Assembly (NCBI RefSeq): GCF_003289645.1
Contig: NZ_QLYX01000001.1
Location: forward strand, 744,001-808,000
Direction of reading: 5' to 3'
Length of the DNA stretch: 64,000 nt
From: Actinomadura craniellae
GTDB taxonomy: Bacteria; Actinomycetota; Actinomycetes; Streptosporangiales; Streptosporangiaceae
The position numbers and the translations under genes are program-made. The notes beneath the pieces are model-generated. The model did no database searches. It was given only the letters and a program-made list of their open reading frames with translations, and had not been told where the DNA came from. This document shows, piece by piece, positions 36,252 through 46,639 of this stretch. Every line of letters starts with the position of its first letter. The first letter of the stretch is position 1.

Positions 36252-36946
36252 AGCCCCCTCGCCCTCGGCCCCTGGGGAGGCGCGAGCTCGGCGAGGAACG
36301 GGTTGGTGGCGCGCTCCTGGCCGATGGTGGTCTGCCCGCCGTGCCCGGGCAGCACCGCGGTCTCGTCCGGCAGCGGCAGGCACACCCGGGCGAGGCTGTC
36401 GAGGATCGCCTGGTAGTCGCCGCCGGGCAGGTCGGTGCGGCCGATGGAGCCGGCGAACAGCAGGTCGCCGGTGAAGAGCACGTCGGGGATGCTCTCGGTG
36501 GCGGGGGTGCGGAACGTCACCGAGCCGGGGGTGTGCCCCGGCGCGTGGTCGACGGTCAGTTGCAGCCCGGCCAGCTCCAGCACGGCCCCGTCGGACAGCT
36601 CGCGCACGTCGTCGGGCTCGGCGAAGGTCAGCCCGCCGAAGAGCTGCTGTCCCGGCTGCAGCGAGAGCCCCTTGGCCGGGTCGGTCAGCAGGTCGCGGTC
36701 GTCGGGGTGGATGTAGGCGGGGACGTCCTTGGCGCCGCAGACCGGGGCCACCGACCAGATGTGGTCGATGTGGCCATGGGTGGCGATCACCGCGACCGGC
36801 TTGAGCCGGTGCTCGCGCAGGATCTCGTCGATCCCGGCGGCGGCGTCCTGCCCCGGATCGATGATCACGCATTCTTCTCCGGCGGCGGGCGCCACGACAT
36901 AGCAGTTCGCGGCGAACGACCCGGCTGGGAACCCGGCGACGAGCAC
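36248..36946 (-). CDS. Metallo-beta-lactamase fold hydrolase (glyoxalase II-like)
   Basis: A 232-residue hydrolase with the metal-binding motif THGHIDHIW, further ligands in HAPGHTPGS, the bridging Asp in LFTGDLLF and the last His in [11 protein letters not shown]. This is the small GloB-like type without the separate C-terminal helical domain of classical glyoxalase II. Thioester hydrolysis is likely; the substrate is unknown. It begins at GTG after GGAAGGA and heads the hisS-aspS unit. The 234 bases upstream, shared with the divergent cyclophilin gene, hold a possible TACGAT box at 37133-37138 and nothing else I can name. Confidence 0.88.
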   Translation of the reverse strand: MLVAGFPAGSFAANCYVVAPAAGEECVIIDPGQDAAAGIDEILREHRLKPVAVIATHGHIDHIWSVAPVCGAKDVPAYIHPDDRDLLTDPAKGLSLQPGQQLFGGLTFAEPDDVRELSDGAVLELAGLQLTVDHAPGHTPGSVTFRTPATESIPDVLFTGDLLFAGSIGRTDLPGGDYQAILDSLARVCLPLPDETAVLPGHGGQTTIGQERATNPFLAELAPPQGPRARGL

Positions 36947-37180
36947 GGTCGTCCTTCCTTCGAGCGGTGTGCGGGCGGCGGCGGCGCGATCCGCGCGGCC
37001 GGGCCGCCTCCTGGCAGGCCCATGCCCGGTTCGAGCGTACCGGCGCGCGTCAGGCGATCGCGAACGAGATGGCCGGGCGCCGTGTCGTTTTCATGGGCCC
37101 ATGGCCCTGGTACGGCAGTGGCCCGCTACCGCTACGATGCGCACCACGTTCACCTGATCACAGCGGAAGGCAGAGAGCCC

Positions 37181-37978
37181 GTGGCGGGGAAGGACCGCAA
37201 GAAGCAGCTCGCGCGACAGCGTTACGAGCGCCAGCAACAGCGTCGGCAGGCCCAGGAGGCCCGGGCCCGCAGGATGAAGATCATCGGCGCTGGGGTGGCC
37301 GTGGTCGCGGTCGCCGGCGGCGGTGCCGCGATCGTCGCGGTGACGGGTGGCGGCGACGAGCAGAAGGTCGCGGCCGACCAGCCGACGCCCACCCCCCGGC
37401 CCACGGCCAAGCCCGGAGAATGCCTCTACCTGCCCGACGGCTCGGGGACGAAGAAGGTCGAGAATCCGCCGGTCAAGCCCGCCTACAAGGGCAAGGTCAA
37501 GGTTACCGTCGAGACGAACCTGGGCGACATCTCCATGGAGCTCGACGGCAAGAAGGCGCCCTGCACGGTGAACTCGTTCACCCACCTCGCCAAGAAGAAC
37601 TTCTTCGACAAGACGAACTGCCACCGGCTCACCACCGAGGGCATCAAGGTGCTGCAGTGCGGCGACCCGTCCGGCTCCGGCTCCGGGGGTCCTCCCTACC
37701 GCTTCCCCAACGAGGGCACCGGCGACCCCCAGAAGATGAAGAAGTACGGCAAGGCGACGGTCGCGATGGCGCACAGCCAGCAGCCCGACAGCAACAGCAG
37801 CCAGTTCTTCATGGTGTACGGCGACTCCCAGTTGCCGGACGATTACACCATTTTCGGGAAGATCCTGTCGGGTACGGACATTCTTGAGCAGGTGGCCGGG
37901 GCCGGCTCCGAGCCCAAGGGCGACGGTGCGCCGAAGAAGAAGGTCACGATCCAGGACGTCACCGTCGCCCGGAAATAG
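37181..37978 (+). CDS. Membrane-anchored cyclophilin-type peptidyl-prolyl isomerase
   Basis: A 265-residue protein with a basic, Gln/Arg-rich N-tail, one transmembrane helix (about 32-55, GAGVAVVAVAGGGAAIVAV), a Pro/Thr linker and an extracellular cyclophilin domain from about residue 105 (VTVETNLGDISMEL). The core motifs are NCHRLTTEGIKVLQCGDP, AMAHSQQPDSNSSQFFMVY and YTIFGKILSG. It would catalyse proline isomerisation in exported proteins. Location next to rel, the MBL hydrolase and hisS matches Rv2582 (PpiB) of M. tuberculosis. Confidence 0.93.
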   Translation: MAGKDRKKQLARQRYERQQQRRQAQEARARRMKIIGAGVAVVAVAGGGAAIVAVTGGGDEQKVAADQPTPTPRPTAKPGECLYLPDGSGTKKVENPPVKPAYKGKVKVTVETNLGDISMELDGKKAPCTVNSFTHLAKKNFFDKTNCHRLTTEGIKVLQCGDPSGSGSGGPPYRFPNEGTGDPQKMKKYGKATVAMAHSQQPDSNSSQFFMVYGDSQLPDDYTIFGKILSGTDILEQVAGAGSEPKGDGAPKKKVTIQDVTVARK

Positions 37979-38073
37979 GGTGACGGGACACTAAGGTGTG
38001 GAATGTCCGGCAGATCGGCCCTGGGGCCGTCACCGTCGGGCGACTGACACGGAAGGGGTCGAGGAGGCCTGCG

Positions 38074-39303
38074 ATGACCGCTGATCCCTGGGGCCGGGTC
38101 GACGAGGACGGCACGGTCTACGTGAAGACGGCCGACGGCGAGCGGGTCGTCGGCTCATGGCAGGCCGGTGCTCCTGACGAGGCCCTCGCCTACTTCAGGC
38201 GCAAGTACGACGCCCTGGTGACCGAGATCGACCTGCTGGAGCAGCGGGTCCGCACCACGGACCTGCCGCCCGCCCAGGCACAGCAGGGCATCGCGCGGCT
38301 GCGCGAGGCGGTCGGCGAAGCCCATGCGGTGGGCGACCTCGACACCCTCGCCCGGCGGCTCGACGCGCTGGCCGAGCTGGTCGGCAAGCGCCGCGAGGAG
38401 CTGAAGGTCGCGCGCGAGCACGCCCGGCACGAGGCCCGCGACGTCAAGGAGCGGATCGTCGCCGAGGCCGAACGCATCGCGGCCGAGGAGACGCACTGGA
38501 AGAACGGCGGCGAGCGGCTACGGCAGCTGGTGGAGGAGTGGAAGGTCGCCGAGCGGATCGACCGGCCGACCGAGACCGCCCTGTGGAAGCGGCTGTCGGC
38601 CGCCCGCAACGCCTTCACCAAGCGCCGCAAGGCCTACTTCGCCACGCTGGAGGACCAGCGCGAGGAGGCCCGGGGCGCCAAGGAGCGGCTGGTGACCGAG
38701 GCCGAGGCGCTGGCCGACTCCACCGACTGGGGCGAGACCGCCTCGATCTACCGGGACCTGATGCGGCGGTGGAAGGCCGCCGGGCGCGCCGGCCGGGACG
38801 CCGAGGAGGAGCTGTGGACCCGGTTCAAGGGCGCCCAGGACGCGTTCTTCGCCGCCCGGTCCGCCGCGTTCGCCGAGCGTGACGCGGAGCTGCAGGTGAA
38901 CGCCGAGGCCAAGGAGAAGATCCTGGTCGAGGCCGAGCGGCTGCTGCCGGTCCGCGACGTCCGGCAGGCCCGCCAGGCGCTGCGGGCGATCCAGGAGCGC
39001 TGGGAGGCCGCCGGCATGGTGCCGCGGGACTCCCGCGAACGGCTGGAGGGCCGGCTCCGCAAGATCGAGGAGTCCGTCCGCTCCGCGGAGGAGTCCGAGT
39101 GGCGGCGCACCAACCCCGAGGCCCGTGCCCGGGCCGAGGCCACGGTGGCGCAGCTGCGCACCTCCATCGAGCAGCTGGAGAAGCGGCTGGACAAGGCCCG
39201 CACGGCCGGCCGGGACAAGGACGCCCGGGACGCCGAGGAGGCCCTGGCCGCCCGGCGCGCCTGGCTGGAGGAGGCCGAACGCACCCTGGCCGAGTTCTCC
39301 TAG
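38074..39303 (+). CDS. DUF349 coiled-coil protein
   Basis: A 409-residue, strongly charged and almost wholly helical protein. At least three DUF349 repeats are visible, each with a W-x-x-A/G pattern (LVEEWKVAERIDRPTETALW, LMRRWKAAGRAGRDAEEELW, QERWEAAGMVPRDSRERLEG). GAGGAGG is 6 bases before the ATG. Function is unknown; the repeats are mainly found in bacteria and may bind nucleic acid or act as spacers. A short beta-like N-terminus (DPWGRVDEDGTVYVKTADGE) precedes the coils. Confidence 0.9.
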   Translation: MTADPWGRVDEDGTVYVKTADGERVVGSWQAGAPDEALAYFRRKYDALVTEIDLLEQRVRTTDLPPAQAQQGIARLREAVGEAHAVGDLDTLARRLDALAELVGKRREELKVAREHARHEARDVKERIVAEAERIAAEETHWKNGGERLRQLVEEWKVAERIDRPTETALWKRLSAARNAFTKRRKAYFATLEDQREEARGAKERLVTEAEALADSTDWGETASIYRDLMRRWKAAGRAGRDAEEELWTRFKGAQDAFFAARSAAFAERDAELQVNAEAKEKILVEAERLLPVRDVRQARQALRAIQERWEAAGMVPRDSRERLEGRLRKIEESVRSAEESEWRRTNPEARARAEATVAQLRTSIEQLEKRLDKARTAGRDKDARDAEEALAARRAWLEEAERTLAEFS

Positions 39304-39319
39304 GGTTCTCCCGGGGCTC

Positions 39320-39973
39320 CTAGCCTCCGGGGCGGTCGGCGTTCCGCTCGGCCCGCATGCGCGTCATCAGGTCGATCTCGGACTGCTGCCCCTCGACCAT
39401 GGACCGGGCCAGCCGCAGCACCTCCGGCCGGCCGGTCCGGGACAGCACGGCCCGCGCCATCGACACCCCGCCCCGATGGTGGGTGATCATCAGGTCGAGG
39501 AACAGCGTTTCGGCCGCCCGCCCCTGGGCGTGCTCCAGCTCGTCCAGCTGTTCCCTGGTGGCCATGCCCGGCATGGTCCCGCCCGGAGCGCCGTGCCCGC
39601 CGTGCCCGCCCATCCAGCGCATCGGCCCGGCCGGGTCGGCGTGCGGCGCCCGCCACCCGTCCAGCCAGGCCGACATCATGCCGATCTGGGACTGCTGCGT
39701 GGTGATGATGTCGTAGGCGAGCGTCCGGATCTTCTCGTCATCGGAGCGGTCACGCACAGCGAAGGCCATGCGCACCGCCTGCGCGTGGTGGGCGCTCATG
39801 TCCCGGGCGAAGCCGGCCTCGGGCCCGTCCGGGGCCGGCCGGTCGCCGTTGAAGAGCCGGGGGACCGTGAACGCGCCGGCCGCCACCAGGACCAGCGCCA
39901 GCAGGGCGGCGACGGCCCACCGGCCCGGCCGGGCCGGGCCGGTGGGCGCGGAAGCGGATTCCGCTTCGGTCAC
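39320..39973 (-). CDS. DUF305 exported protein, Met/His-rich
   Basis: A 217-residue protein with a signal anchor (VAALLALVLVAAGAFTV) and a duplicated DUF305 four-helix fold: FARDMSAHHAQAVRMAFAV and later LMITHHRGGVSMARAVL, each with the HH motif. Between them is a loop rich in Met, His and Gly (GPMRWMGGHGGHGAPGGTMP). Members of the family bind copper in some bacteria, and the loop suggests metal binding here, but that is inference. It starts at GTG in a 4-base overlap with the DUF3105 gene, so the two are coupled. Confidence 0.88.
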   Translation of the reverse strand: MTEAESASAPTGPARPGRWAVAALLALVLVAAGAFTVPRLFNGDRPAPDGPEAGFARDMSAHHAQAVRMAFAVRDRSDDEKIRTLAYDIITTQQSQIGMMSAWLDGWRAPHADPAGPMRWMGGHGGHGAPGGTMPGMATREQLDELEHAQGRAAETLFLDLMITHHRGGVSMARAVLSRTGRPEVLRLARSMVEGQQSEIDLMTRMRAERNADRPGG

Positions 39974-40572
39974 GGGGTGGCCTTGCCGCCCGTGCACGCC
40001 GCGCCGGGCTCGGGCGTCTGCGGGCCCTTCACGAAGGCACGCAGGAAGTCGGAGACCCGCTGGTCGCCGGCGTCCTGGAGCTTGAGCTGCTTGCCCCAGG
40101 CGGTGAGCGTGACCGGGGAGTCCTGGTTGGGCACCGGGCTCAGCATCGTGTAGTCGGTCTTCTCCACGGTGTCCCGCAACTGGTCGAGCTGGCCGGCCGG
40201 CAGCCCGGGACGGTAAGTGATCCACACCGCGCCGTGCTCCAGCGAGTGCACGGCGTTCTCGTTGCGCAGCGCCTGGTCGTAGACCCGGCCGTCGCAGTTC
40301 TGCCACTGCGAGTCGTGGTCGCCGCCCATCGGCGGGTTGGTCGGATAGGACACCGCGGCGGGGGTGTGGTTACGGCTCAGGTTCTCGGTCTCGACCAGCC
40401 CGTCGATGCCGGCGGTGTCGACGGGGCGGGCCTGCCAGGCCGCGTAACCGATCGCGGCCACCGCGATCAGGCCGATGCAGGTGAAGAAGATGATGCCGCC
40501 CCAGGGCGGGGTCTTCCTGGTGAGTTCGTTGCGCTTGGGCTTGGGCCGGCGCTGGGCGGTCTTCTTGGACAT
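39970..40572 (-). CDS. DUF3105 membrane-anchored protein
   Basis: A 200-residue protein with a basic Lys/Arg N-tail, one transmembrane helix (GGIIFFTCIGLIAVAAIGYAA, about 25-46) and an extracellular DUF3105 domain containing SYPTNPPMGGDHDSQWQNC and VHSLEHGAVWITYRPGL, with conserved His residues that could bind metal. Two Cys are present in the outer domain. Its pairing with DUF305 is a recurrent actinobacterial arrangement. AAGGAAA lies before the ATG. Confidence 0.88.
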   Translation of the reverse strand: MSKKTAQRRPKPKRNELTRKTPPWGGIIFFTCIGLIAVAAIGYAAWQARPVDTAGIDGLVETENLSRNHTPAAVSYPTNPPMGGDHDSQWQNCDGRVYDQALRNENAVHSLEHGAVWITYRPGLPAGQLDQLRDTVEKTDYTMLSPVPNQDSPVTLTAWGKQLKLQDAGDQRVSDFLRAFVKGPQTPEPGAACTGGKATP

Positions 40573-40619
40573 GGGTTTCCTTTCAGGGGTGCGACGGGGG
40601 ATCGGCGGCCGGGGCCGAC

Positions 40620-40994
40620 CTATAGCCGCAGCACCTGAAGGGAGGCCAGCGACGGCGCGGGCGCGGGCCGGGAGACCGGGGGGTTCGGCGACCGGCTGGT
40701 CCTGCGCGGTGCCGTCCTCACCCGCCGGGACCTCCCGGCCAGCCCCAGGGCCACCAGGACGAGCAGGACGGCCAGGTACACGCAGGGGTTCAGGGAACCG
40801 GGCTCCGGCGGGTGCCCGGCGGCGGACGCCACCCCCAGCACGCCCACCGCACCGGTGATATGGGCGGTGCAGGACCGGATCGACTGCGGGTGCCCGAGCC
40901 CGTAGGTGAAGGCCAGCCCCGCCACGGCGCCGAGGACGACGAACAGACCCGCCACCCCGTGGGGCGGGCGCCGTGCACTGCCGCGCCTCGTCAC
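40620..40994 (-). CDS. Small integral membrane protein upstream of DUF3105
   Basis: A 124-residue product with three probable transmembrane segments ([52 protein letters not shown]) and a basic C-tail. GGAGGGGG lies about 9 bases before the GTG. It lies 47 bases upstream of the DUF3105 gene on the same strand and is probably the first gene of the group. I do not recognise the family; hydrophobicity pattern and ribosome site are the evidence that it is real. Confidence 0.6.
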   Translation of the reverse strand: MTRRGSARRPPHGVAGLFVVLGAVAGLAFTYGLGHPQSIRSCTAHITGAVGVLGVASAAGHPPEPGSLNPCVYLAVLLVLVALGLAGRSRRVRTAPRRTSRSPNPPVSRPAPAPSLASLQVLRL

Positions 40995-41099
40995 GCCGGA
41001 ATCCCCCTCCGCATCGGGCGACCGGTAGTACCAACGTCGGCACAGAATAGGACGTTTCAGCTCCGGCCGGACACCGGGCGGGCCGTCACCGCCCAGGGA

Positions 41100-41105
41100 T
41101 ACTGT
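41100..41105 (+). promoter_or_regulatory. Candidate -10 of a leaderless rarA transcript
   Basis: TACTGT ends 6 bases before GTG 41112, which would place the transcription start on the start codon. No Shine-Dalgarno sequence is visible. Confidence 0.4.
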
Positions 41106-41111
41106 CGAACA

Positions 41112-42482
41112 GTGGAATCCGAGCAGCCCGACGCCCTCTTCGACGCCCCCAGTCCCCCCGCCCCGCCGGCCGCGCCCCACGGCGCCCGTCCCGCGGCCGG
41201 GCGCGCACCGGAGCCGCTGGCCGTGCGGATGCGCCCGCGCGGGCTGGACGAGGTCGTCGGGCAGGGGCACCTGCTCGGTCCCGGCACCCCCATCCGGCAG
41301 CTTGTCGACCGCGACGTGCCGATGTCGCTGGTGCTGTGGGGGCCGCCGGGCACCGGGAAGACCACGCTGGCGTACGTCGTCAGCGGGGCCACCAGCCGCC
41401 GGTTCGTGGAGATCTCGGCGGTCAGCGACGGGGTCAAGCAGGTCCGCGCCGCGATCGAACTGGCCCGTCGCGAGCTCGGGACGGCCGGGCGGCAGACCGT
41501 CCTGTTCATCGACGAGGTGCACCGGTTCAACAAGGCGCAGCAGGACGCCCTGCTGCCGGCGGTGGAGAACCGCTGGGTCTCGTTCATAGGGGCGACCACG
41601 GAGAACCCGTTCTTCTCGGTGATCAGCCCGCTGCTGTCGCGGTCGCTGCTGCTGACCCTGGAACCGCTGGGCGAGGACGACCTGCGCGAGGTGATCCGCC
41701 GGGCGCTGGCCGACGAACGCGGGCTGGCCGGCGCCGTCACGCTGGAGACCGCGGCCGAAGACCACCTGGTCCGGCTGGCCGGCGGCGACGGCCGGCGGGC
41801 CCTCACCTACCTGGAGGCCGCCGCCCTGGTCGCCGGCGAGGGCGGCGTCATCGACCCGGCGGCGCTGGAACGCGCGGTCGACCGGGCCGCGGTCCGCTAC
41901 GACCGGGAGGGCGACCAGCACTACGACGTCATCAGCGCCTTCATCAAGAGCATCCGGGGCAGCGACGCCGACGCCGCCCTGCACTACCTGGCCCGCATGC
42001 TGGAGGCGGGGGAGGACGCCCGGTTCATCGCCCGCCGGCTGATCGTGCACGCCAGCGAGGACGTCGGCATGGCCGACCCGACCGCCCTGCAGACGGCGAT
42101 CGCGGCGGCCCACGCCGTGGAGTTCGTCGGGCTGCCCGAGGCCCGGATCAACCTCGCCCAGGCAGTGATCCACCTGTCCCTGGCGCCCAAGTCCAACGCG
42201 GTGGTCACGGCCGTCGACGCGGCCATCGGCGACGTCCGCAAGGGGCTGGCCGGGCCGGTCCCGGCGCACCTGCGCGACGCCCACTACACGGGGGCGGCGC
42301 GGGTCGGCCACGGGCAGGGCTACAAGTACGCCCACGACCACCCCGGCGGGGTGGTCGCACAACGGTACGCCCCCGACACCGTGCACGGCCGCGAGTACTA
42401 CCGGCCGACCCGGCACGGGGCCGAGGCCCGGTTCTCCGACGTCCTCGACCGGATCCGCACCGTCCTGCGCGGCGGTCGCTGA
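41112..42482 (+). CDS. rarA: Replication-associated recombination ATPase RarA (MgsA)
   Basis: AAA+ protein of the clamp-loader group that acts at stalled replication forks; 456 residues. Seen: [20 protein letters not shown], Walker [15 protein letters not shown], Walker [21 protein letters not shown], sensor 1 [11 protein letters not shown] and the C-terminal MgsA domain ([34 protein letters not shown]). The first 35 residues are a Pro/Ala-rich extension. GTG 41112 follows a TANNNT box and is probably a leaderless start. Rv2559c is the mycobacterial equivalent. Confidence 0.94.
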   Translation: MESEQPDALFDAPSPPAPPAAPHGARPAAGRAPEPLAVRMRPRGLDEVVGQGHLLGPGTPIRQLVDRDVPMSLVLWGPPGTGKTTLAYVVSGATSRRFVEISAVSDGVKQVRAAIELARRELGTAGRQTVLFIDEVHRFNKAQQDALLPAVENRWVSFIGATTENPFFSVISPLLSRSLLLTLEPLGEDDLREVIRRALADERGLAGAVTLETAAEDHLVRLAGGDGRRALTYLEAAALVAGEGGVIDPAALERAVDRAAVRYDREGDQHYDVISAFIKSIRGSDADAALHYLARMLEAGEDARFIARRLIVHASEDVGMADPTALQTAIAAAHAVEFVGLPEARINLAQAVIHLSLAPKSNAVVTAVDAAIGDVRKGLAGPVPAHLRDAHYTGAARVGHGQGYKYAHDHPGGVVAQRYAPDTVHGREYYRPTRHGAEARFSDVLDRIRTVLRGGR

Positions 42483-42656
42483 CCGGGCGGGCCCGTCCAC
42501 CGCCGCGGACCGGCTACCCTGCTGACACGCCGGGACGGGCCGAAACCCTGCACGGTCCGGACAAGCGATCACGGTAGGGTCGTCCCGACCGGTGCCCCGC
42601 ACGGGGACGGTCCGGGCCACCGGCCCGTACCAGAGAGCGACACGAACGGAACCCCG

Positions 42657-43061
42657 ATGCTTACGGCTGGAGAGCTGGCAGGCCTCATCGTGGCCCTGTT
42701 CTGGGCGATCCTGGTTTCCTTCCTGGCCTTCGCCCTGCTGCGGCTGGCCCGGCTGATCGGCGAGACCACCGAGCTGGTCGCCGATCTCGGCGAGCAGGCC
42801 GGGCCGCTGCTCGACGACATGACCCAGGCCGTGGCCCGGGCCAACGAGCAACTGGGCCGCACCGACGTGATCACCCAGCAGGCGGCCTCGGTCACCCAGA
42901 ACGTCTCGGCCGTCACCACGGTGATGACCTCGGTGGTCGGCGGCCCGCTGGTCAAGGCCGCGGCCTTCTCCTACGGGGTCCGCAAGGCCCTGGGCGACCG
43001 GCGGCCCGCGCCGCCCGCCCGCCCCGAGCTGCCGGCCCGCGCCCGCCGGGGGCGGCGATGA
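42657..43061 (+). CDS. DUF948-type membrane protein
   Basis: A 134-residue protein with one N-terminal transmembrane helix (LIVALFWAILVSFLAFALL) followed by an amphipathic helical region (LARLIGETTELVADLGEQAG) and a basic tail. This pattern fits DUF948 proteins of unknown function that often precede alaS in actinobacteria. The next gene follows after 28 bases; both may be cotranscribed with alaS. Confidence 0.8.
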   Translation: MLTAGELAGLIVALFWAILVSFLAFALLRLARLIGETTELVADLGEQAGPLLDDMTQAVARANEQLGRTDVITQQAASVTQNVSAVTTVMTSVVGGPLVKAAAFSYGVRKALGDRRPAPPARPELPARARRGRR

Positions 43062-43089
43062 CCGAACGCGCGACCGGACGGGGAACGCC

Positions 43090-43368
43090 GTGAAGAGACT
43101 GTTCTGGCTGTCGCTGGGCGCGGGCGCCGGGGTCTGGGCGACGCACCGGGTCAACCGGTTCGTGCGCAGCTGGTCCCCCGAGGGTGTGGCGGCCCGGGCG
43201 GTGGGCGCGGGCGAACGGGCCCGGGCGTTCGCCGAGGACGTGCGGGACGAGATGCGCGCCCGCGAGGCGGAGCTGCGGGAGGCCGTGCAGATCGACCGGG
43301 CCCCGCCCGACCGCCCCCGCGTCCTGAAGGCCCGTTACACGATCATCGACGACAAGGATGGCCACTGA
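43090..43368 (+). CDS. Small membrane-associated protein upstream of alaS (DUF6167-like)
   Basis: A 92-residue protein starting (GTG) [20 protein letters not shown], a short hydrophobic N-terminus, then a charged helical body. I believe it belongs to the family called DUF6167, found between a DUF948 gene and alaS in many actinobacteria, but the name is from memory. Its stop lies 1 base before the preferred alaS start. Confidence 0.75.
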   Translation: MKRLFWLSLGAGAGVWATHRVNRFVRSWSPEGVAARAVGAGERARAFAEDVRDEMRAREAELREAVQIDRAPPDRPRVLKARYTIIDDKDGH

Positions 43369-43369
43369 T

Positions 43370-46039
43370 ATGGAGTCGGCAGAGATCGCACGCCGCTTCC
43401 TCACCTTCTTCGAGGAGCGCGGACACACCGCGGTGCCCTCGGCCAGCCTGATCGCCGAGGACCCCACCCTGCTGCTGGTCCCCGCCGGGATGGTCCCGTT
43501 CAAGCCGTACTTCCTGGGCCAGCGCACCCCGCCGGCGCAGCGGATGACCAGCGCGCAGAAGTGCGTGCGGACCCCCGACATCGACGAGGTCGGCAAGACC
43601 ACCCGGCACGCCACGTTCTTCCAGATGCTGGGCAACTTCTCCATCGGCGACTACTTCAAGGAGCAGGCGATCCCGTTCGCCTGGGAGCTGCTGACTCGCT
43701 CCGAGGCCGACGGCGGGTTCGGCTTCCCCGAGGACCGCCTCTGGGTGACCGTCTACCAGGACGACGACGAGGCCGCCGAGCTGTGGCACGACCGGGTCGG
43801 GGTACCGGCCGAGCGGATCCAGCGCCGCGGCCTGGCCGACAACTACTGGCACATGGGCGTCCCGGGCCCCGGCGGCCCCTGCTCGGAGATCTACTACGAC
43901 CGGGGGCCGGAGTACGGCCGCGAGGGCGGCCCGGTCGTCGACGAGGACCGCTACCTGGAGGTGTGGAACCTCGTCTTCATGCAGGAGCAGCTCAGCACGG
44001 TCCGCAGCAAGGTGGACTTCGACATCGCCGGCCCGCTGCCCGCCAAGAACATCGACACCGGCATGGGCCTGGAGCGGATGGCCGCCATCCTGCAGGGCGT
44101 CGACAACATCTACGAGACCGACACCCTGTGGCGGGTGCTCGACCGGGCGGCCGAGCTGACCCACGCCAAGTACGGTCGTGACCAGCGCTCCGACGTGTCG
44201 CTGCGGGTCATCGCCGACCACGTGCGGGCCGGCGTCATGATGGTCTCCGACGGGATCATCCCCGCCAACGAGGGCCGCGGCTACGTGCTGCGCCGCATCC
44301 TGCGCCGGGCGATCCGCAACCTGCGGCTGCTGGGCGGCCAGGACGCCGGGCTGATGCACGAGCTGTCCGCGGTGGCGCTTGGCACGATGGGCGAGCAGTA
44401 CACCGACCTGGTCCGCACCGCCGCCAACATCCACGCGGTGATCGACGCGGAGGAGGAGCGCTTCCTGCAGACCCTGCGCACCGGGACGGCGATCTTCGAC
44501 GCGGCGGTCGAGGAGGCCCGGCGCGCCGGCGGGCGCACCCTCGACGGGGTGCAGGCCTTCACCCTGCACGACACCTACGGCTTCCCGATCGACCTGACCC
44601 TGGAGATGGCCTCCGAGCAGGGCCTGTCGGTCGACGAGGAGGGGTTCCGCCGGCTGCTGGAGGGGCAGCGGCAGATGGCCAAGGCCGACGCCGCCGCGAA
44701 GAAGACCGGCAACCTCGACGTCTCCGTCCTCGGTGAGCTCCTCGACCGCTCCGGCGGCGGGGTCGAGTTCATCGGCTACCACGACGTCACCGCCGAGGCC
44801 CGGCTGGTGGGCCTGCTCGTCAACGGCGCCAACGTGCAGGCGGCCGGGGCGGGCAGCGAGGTCGAGGCGGTCCTCGACCGCACCCCGTTCTACGCCGAGG
44901 GCGGCGGGCAGCTCGCCGACCAGGGCGTGATCCGGCTGGGCAACGGCGCCGAGATCGAGGTCCGCGACGTGCAGACCCCGCTGCCCGGACTGGTCGTCCA
45001 CCGCGGCACGGTGCGCTCGGGTGAGGCCCAGGTCGGCGAGCCCGCGTTCGCCGAGATCGACGTGGAGCGGCGGCGCGCCATCTCCCGCTCGCACACCGCG
45101 ACCCACATGGTGCACGCCGGGTTCCGCCGGGCGCTGGGCGAGTCCGCGGCCCAGGCCGGTTCGGAGAACTCGCCGGGCCGGTTCCGCTTCGACTTCACCG
45201 CCACCGGGGCCGTCCCGGTGAGCGTGCTCCGCGACGTGGAGGACGAGGTCAACGACGTCCTGGTGAACGACCTGGACGTCCGGGCCTTCCACACCTCGAT
45301 CGACGAGGCCCGCTCGATGGGCGCGCTGGCGCTGTTCGGCGAGAAGTACGGCAACGAGGTCCGGGTCGTTGAGGTGGGCGACTACTCGCGGGAGCTGTGC
45401 GGCGGCACGCACGTCGCCCGCTCCGGCCAGCTCGGCCTGGTCAAGGTGCTCGGCGAGTCGTCCATCGGGGCGGGCGTCCGCCGGGTGGAGGCCCTGGTCG
45501 GCATCGACGCGTTCCGCTTCCTGGCCCGGGAGAGCGTGCTGGTCCACCAGCTGACCGACCAGCTCAAGGTCCGCAAGGAGGAGCTGCCCGAGCGGATCTC
45601 CGGGCTGGTCGGCCGGTTGCGCGACGCGGAGAAGGAGCTGGAGCGGCTGCGCTCCCAGCAGGTGCTGGAGGCGGCCGGCGCGCTGGCCGAGGGCGCGGCG
45701 GACGTGCACGGGATCGCGCTGGTCGCGCACCGCGCCCCCGACGGCACCGGCGCCGACGATTTGCGCAAGCTCACCCTCGACGTCCGTGGGCGGCTGAACG
45801 CCCGGCCCGCCGTCGTGGTGGTCGCCGGGGTGCCCAAGGACCGCCCGGTCGTCGTCGTCGCGGTGACCGGCGGCGCCAAGGAGCGCGGCCTGAAGGCGGG
45901 CGCGCTGGTCGGTGTCGCGGCCCGGGCGCTGGGCGGCGGCGGTGGCGGCAAGGACGACCTGGCCCAGGGCGGTGGTACCGACCCGGCGGCCGTGGGCGAG
46001 GCCCTGGCCGCGGTCGAACGGGCCGTCGGTGCCGCGTGA
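43370..46039 (+). CDS. alaS: Alanyl-tRNA synthetase
   Basis: Charges tRNA-Ala; 889 residues from the ATG used here (an ATG 12 bases earlier would add MATD). The class II core begins [20 protein letters not shown] and includes [20 protein letters not shown]. The editing domain has the zinc-binding [18 protein letters not shown] and [12 protein letters not shown]. The C-terminal DHHA1 domain is Gly-rich ([20 protein letters not shown]). All conserved parts are present. Confidence 0.96.
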   Translation: MESAEIARRFLTFFEERGHTAVPSASLIAEDPTLLLVPAGMVPFKPYFLGQRTPPAQRMTSAQKCVRTPDIDEVGKTTRHATFFQMLGNFSIGDYFKEQAIPFAWELLTRSEADGGFGFPEDRLWVTVYQDDDEAAELWHDRVGVPAERIQRRGLADNYWHMGVPGPGGPCSEIYYDRGPEYGREGGPVVDEDRYLEVWNLVFMQEQLSTVRSKVDFDIAGPLPAKNIDTGMGLERMAAILQGVDNIYETDTLWRVLDRAAELTHAKYGRDQRSDVSLRVIADHVRAGVMMVSDGIIPANEGRGYVLRRILRRAIRNLRLLGGQDAGLMHELSAVALGTMGEQYTDLVRTAANIHAVIDAEEERFLQTLRTGTAIFDAAVEEARRAGGRTLDGVQAFTLHDTYGFPIDLTLEMASEQGLSVDEEGFRRLLEGQRQMAKADAAAKKTGNLDVSVLGELLDRSGGGVEFIGYHDVTAEARLVGLLVNGANVQAAGAGSEVEAVLDRTPFYAEGGGQLADQGVIRLGNGAEIEVRDVQTPLPGLVVHRGTVRSGEAQVGEPAFAEIDVERRRAISRSHTATHMVHAGFRRALGESAAQAGSENSPGRFRFDFTATGAVPVSVLRDVEDEVNDVLVNDLDVRAFHTSIDEARSMGALALFGEKYGNEVRVVEVGDYSRELCGGTHVARSGQLGLVKVLGESSIGAGVRRVEALVGIDAFRFLARESVLVHQLTDQLKVRKEELPERISGLVGRLRDAEKELERLRSQQVLEAAGALAEGAADVHGIALVAHRAPDGTGADDLRKLTLDVRGRLNARPAVVVVAGVPKDRPVVVVAVTGGAKERGLKAGALVGVAARALGGGGGGKDDLAQGGGTDPAAVGEALAAVERAVGAA

Positions 46040-46180
46040 CCGTGTGCCTGGGCCCTGCCGCGCGGTGGTGAACCCTGGGCCCTTGCACCGGGCAGGGGAC
46101 GACATGAACCCCCCGTGGGGCCCCGTCCGTAAGGTGCGTCATATGGAACGTGACCGTGTCCACACGAAGGCGGGCGGGCG

Positions 46181-46639
46181 ATGAGGAAGGGCGTTCGCCT
46201 CGGCATCGACGTGGGCAGCGTCCGCGTCGGTGTCGCGCGCAGCGACCCGGGCGGTGTTCTGGCGACGCCGCTGGAGACCGTCCGCCGCGGCAGGGGGGAC
46301 CTCGACCGGATCGCCGAACTGGCGGCCGAGCACGAGGCCGTCGAACTGGTCGTGGGGTTGCCGACTTCGCTGTCCGGGCGGGAGGGGCCCGCCGCCGCGG
46401 CGGCGCGCGAGTTCGCCGCCCGGCTGGCCGGCCGCTTCCCGCCGGAGACGGTACGGCTCTATGATGAGCGGCTGACCACCGTCACGGCAGAGAGCGGGCT
46501 ACGGGAGCGCGGGGTGCGCGGCCGGGCCCGCCGGCAGGTCATCGACCAGGCCGCCGCGGTGGTGCTGCTGCAGGCCGCTCTCGATGGTGAACGGTCGACC
46601 GGCCGGGCGCCCGGCGAGATCGTCAGGGGTGACGAGTGA
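46181..46639 (+). CDS. ruvX: RuvX/YqgF-type pre-16S rRNA nuclease
   Basis: RNase H-fold protein of 152 residues: [18 protein letters not shown] with the first catalytic Asp, [16 protein letters not shown], and [12 protein letters not shown] plus [14 protein letters not shown] with the remaining acidic residues. In E. coli it trims the 5' end of 16S rRNA precursors. It follows alaS and overlaps mltG by 4 bases (GTGA), the standard alaS-ruvX-mltG-aroE order. Confidence 0.94.
   Translation: MRKGVRLGIDVGSVRVGVARSDPGGVLATPLETVRRGRGDLDRIAELAAEHEAVELVVGLPTSLSGREGPAAAAAREFAARLAGRFPPETVRLYDERLTTVTAESGLRERGVRGRARRQVIDQAAAVVLLQAALDGERSTGRAPGEIVRGDE

Noticed and set aside
42483-42656. Promoter for the DUF948-alaS group (TAGGGT at 42575, CGGACA at 42558)
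   Set aside because: The two boxes are only 11 bases apart, too close for a sigma-70 type promoter.
46053-46097. CCCTGCC / GGCAGGG inverted repeat after alaS as a terminator
   Set aside because: The loop would be 31 bases and the stem only 7 bp; weaker than the other terminators here.
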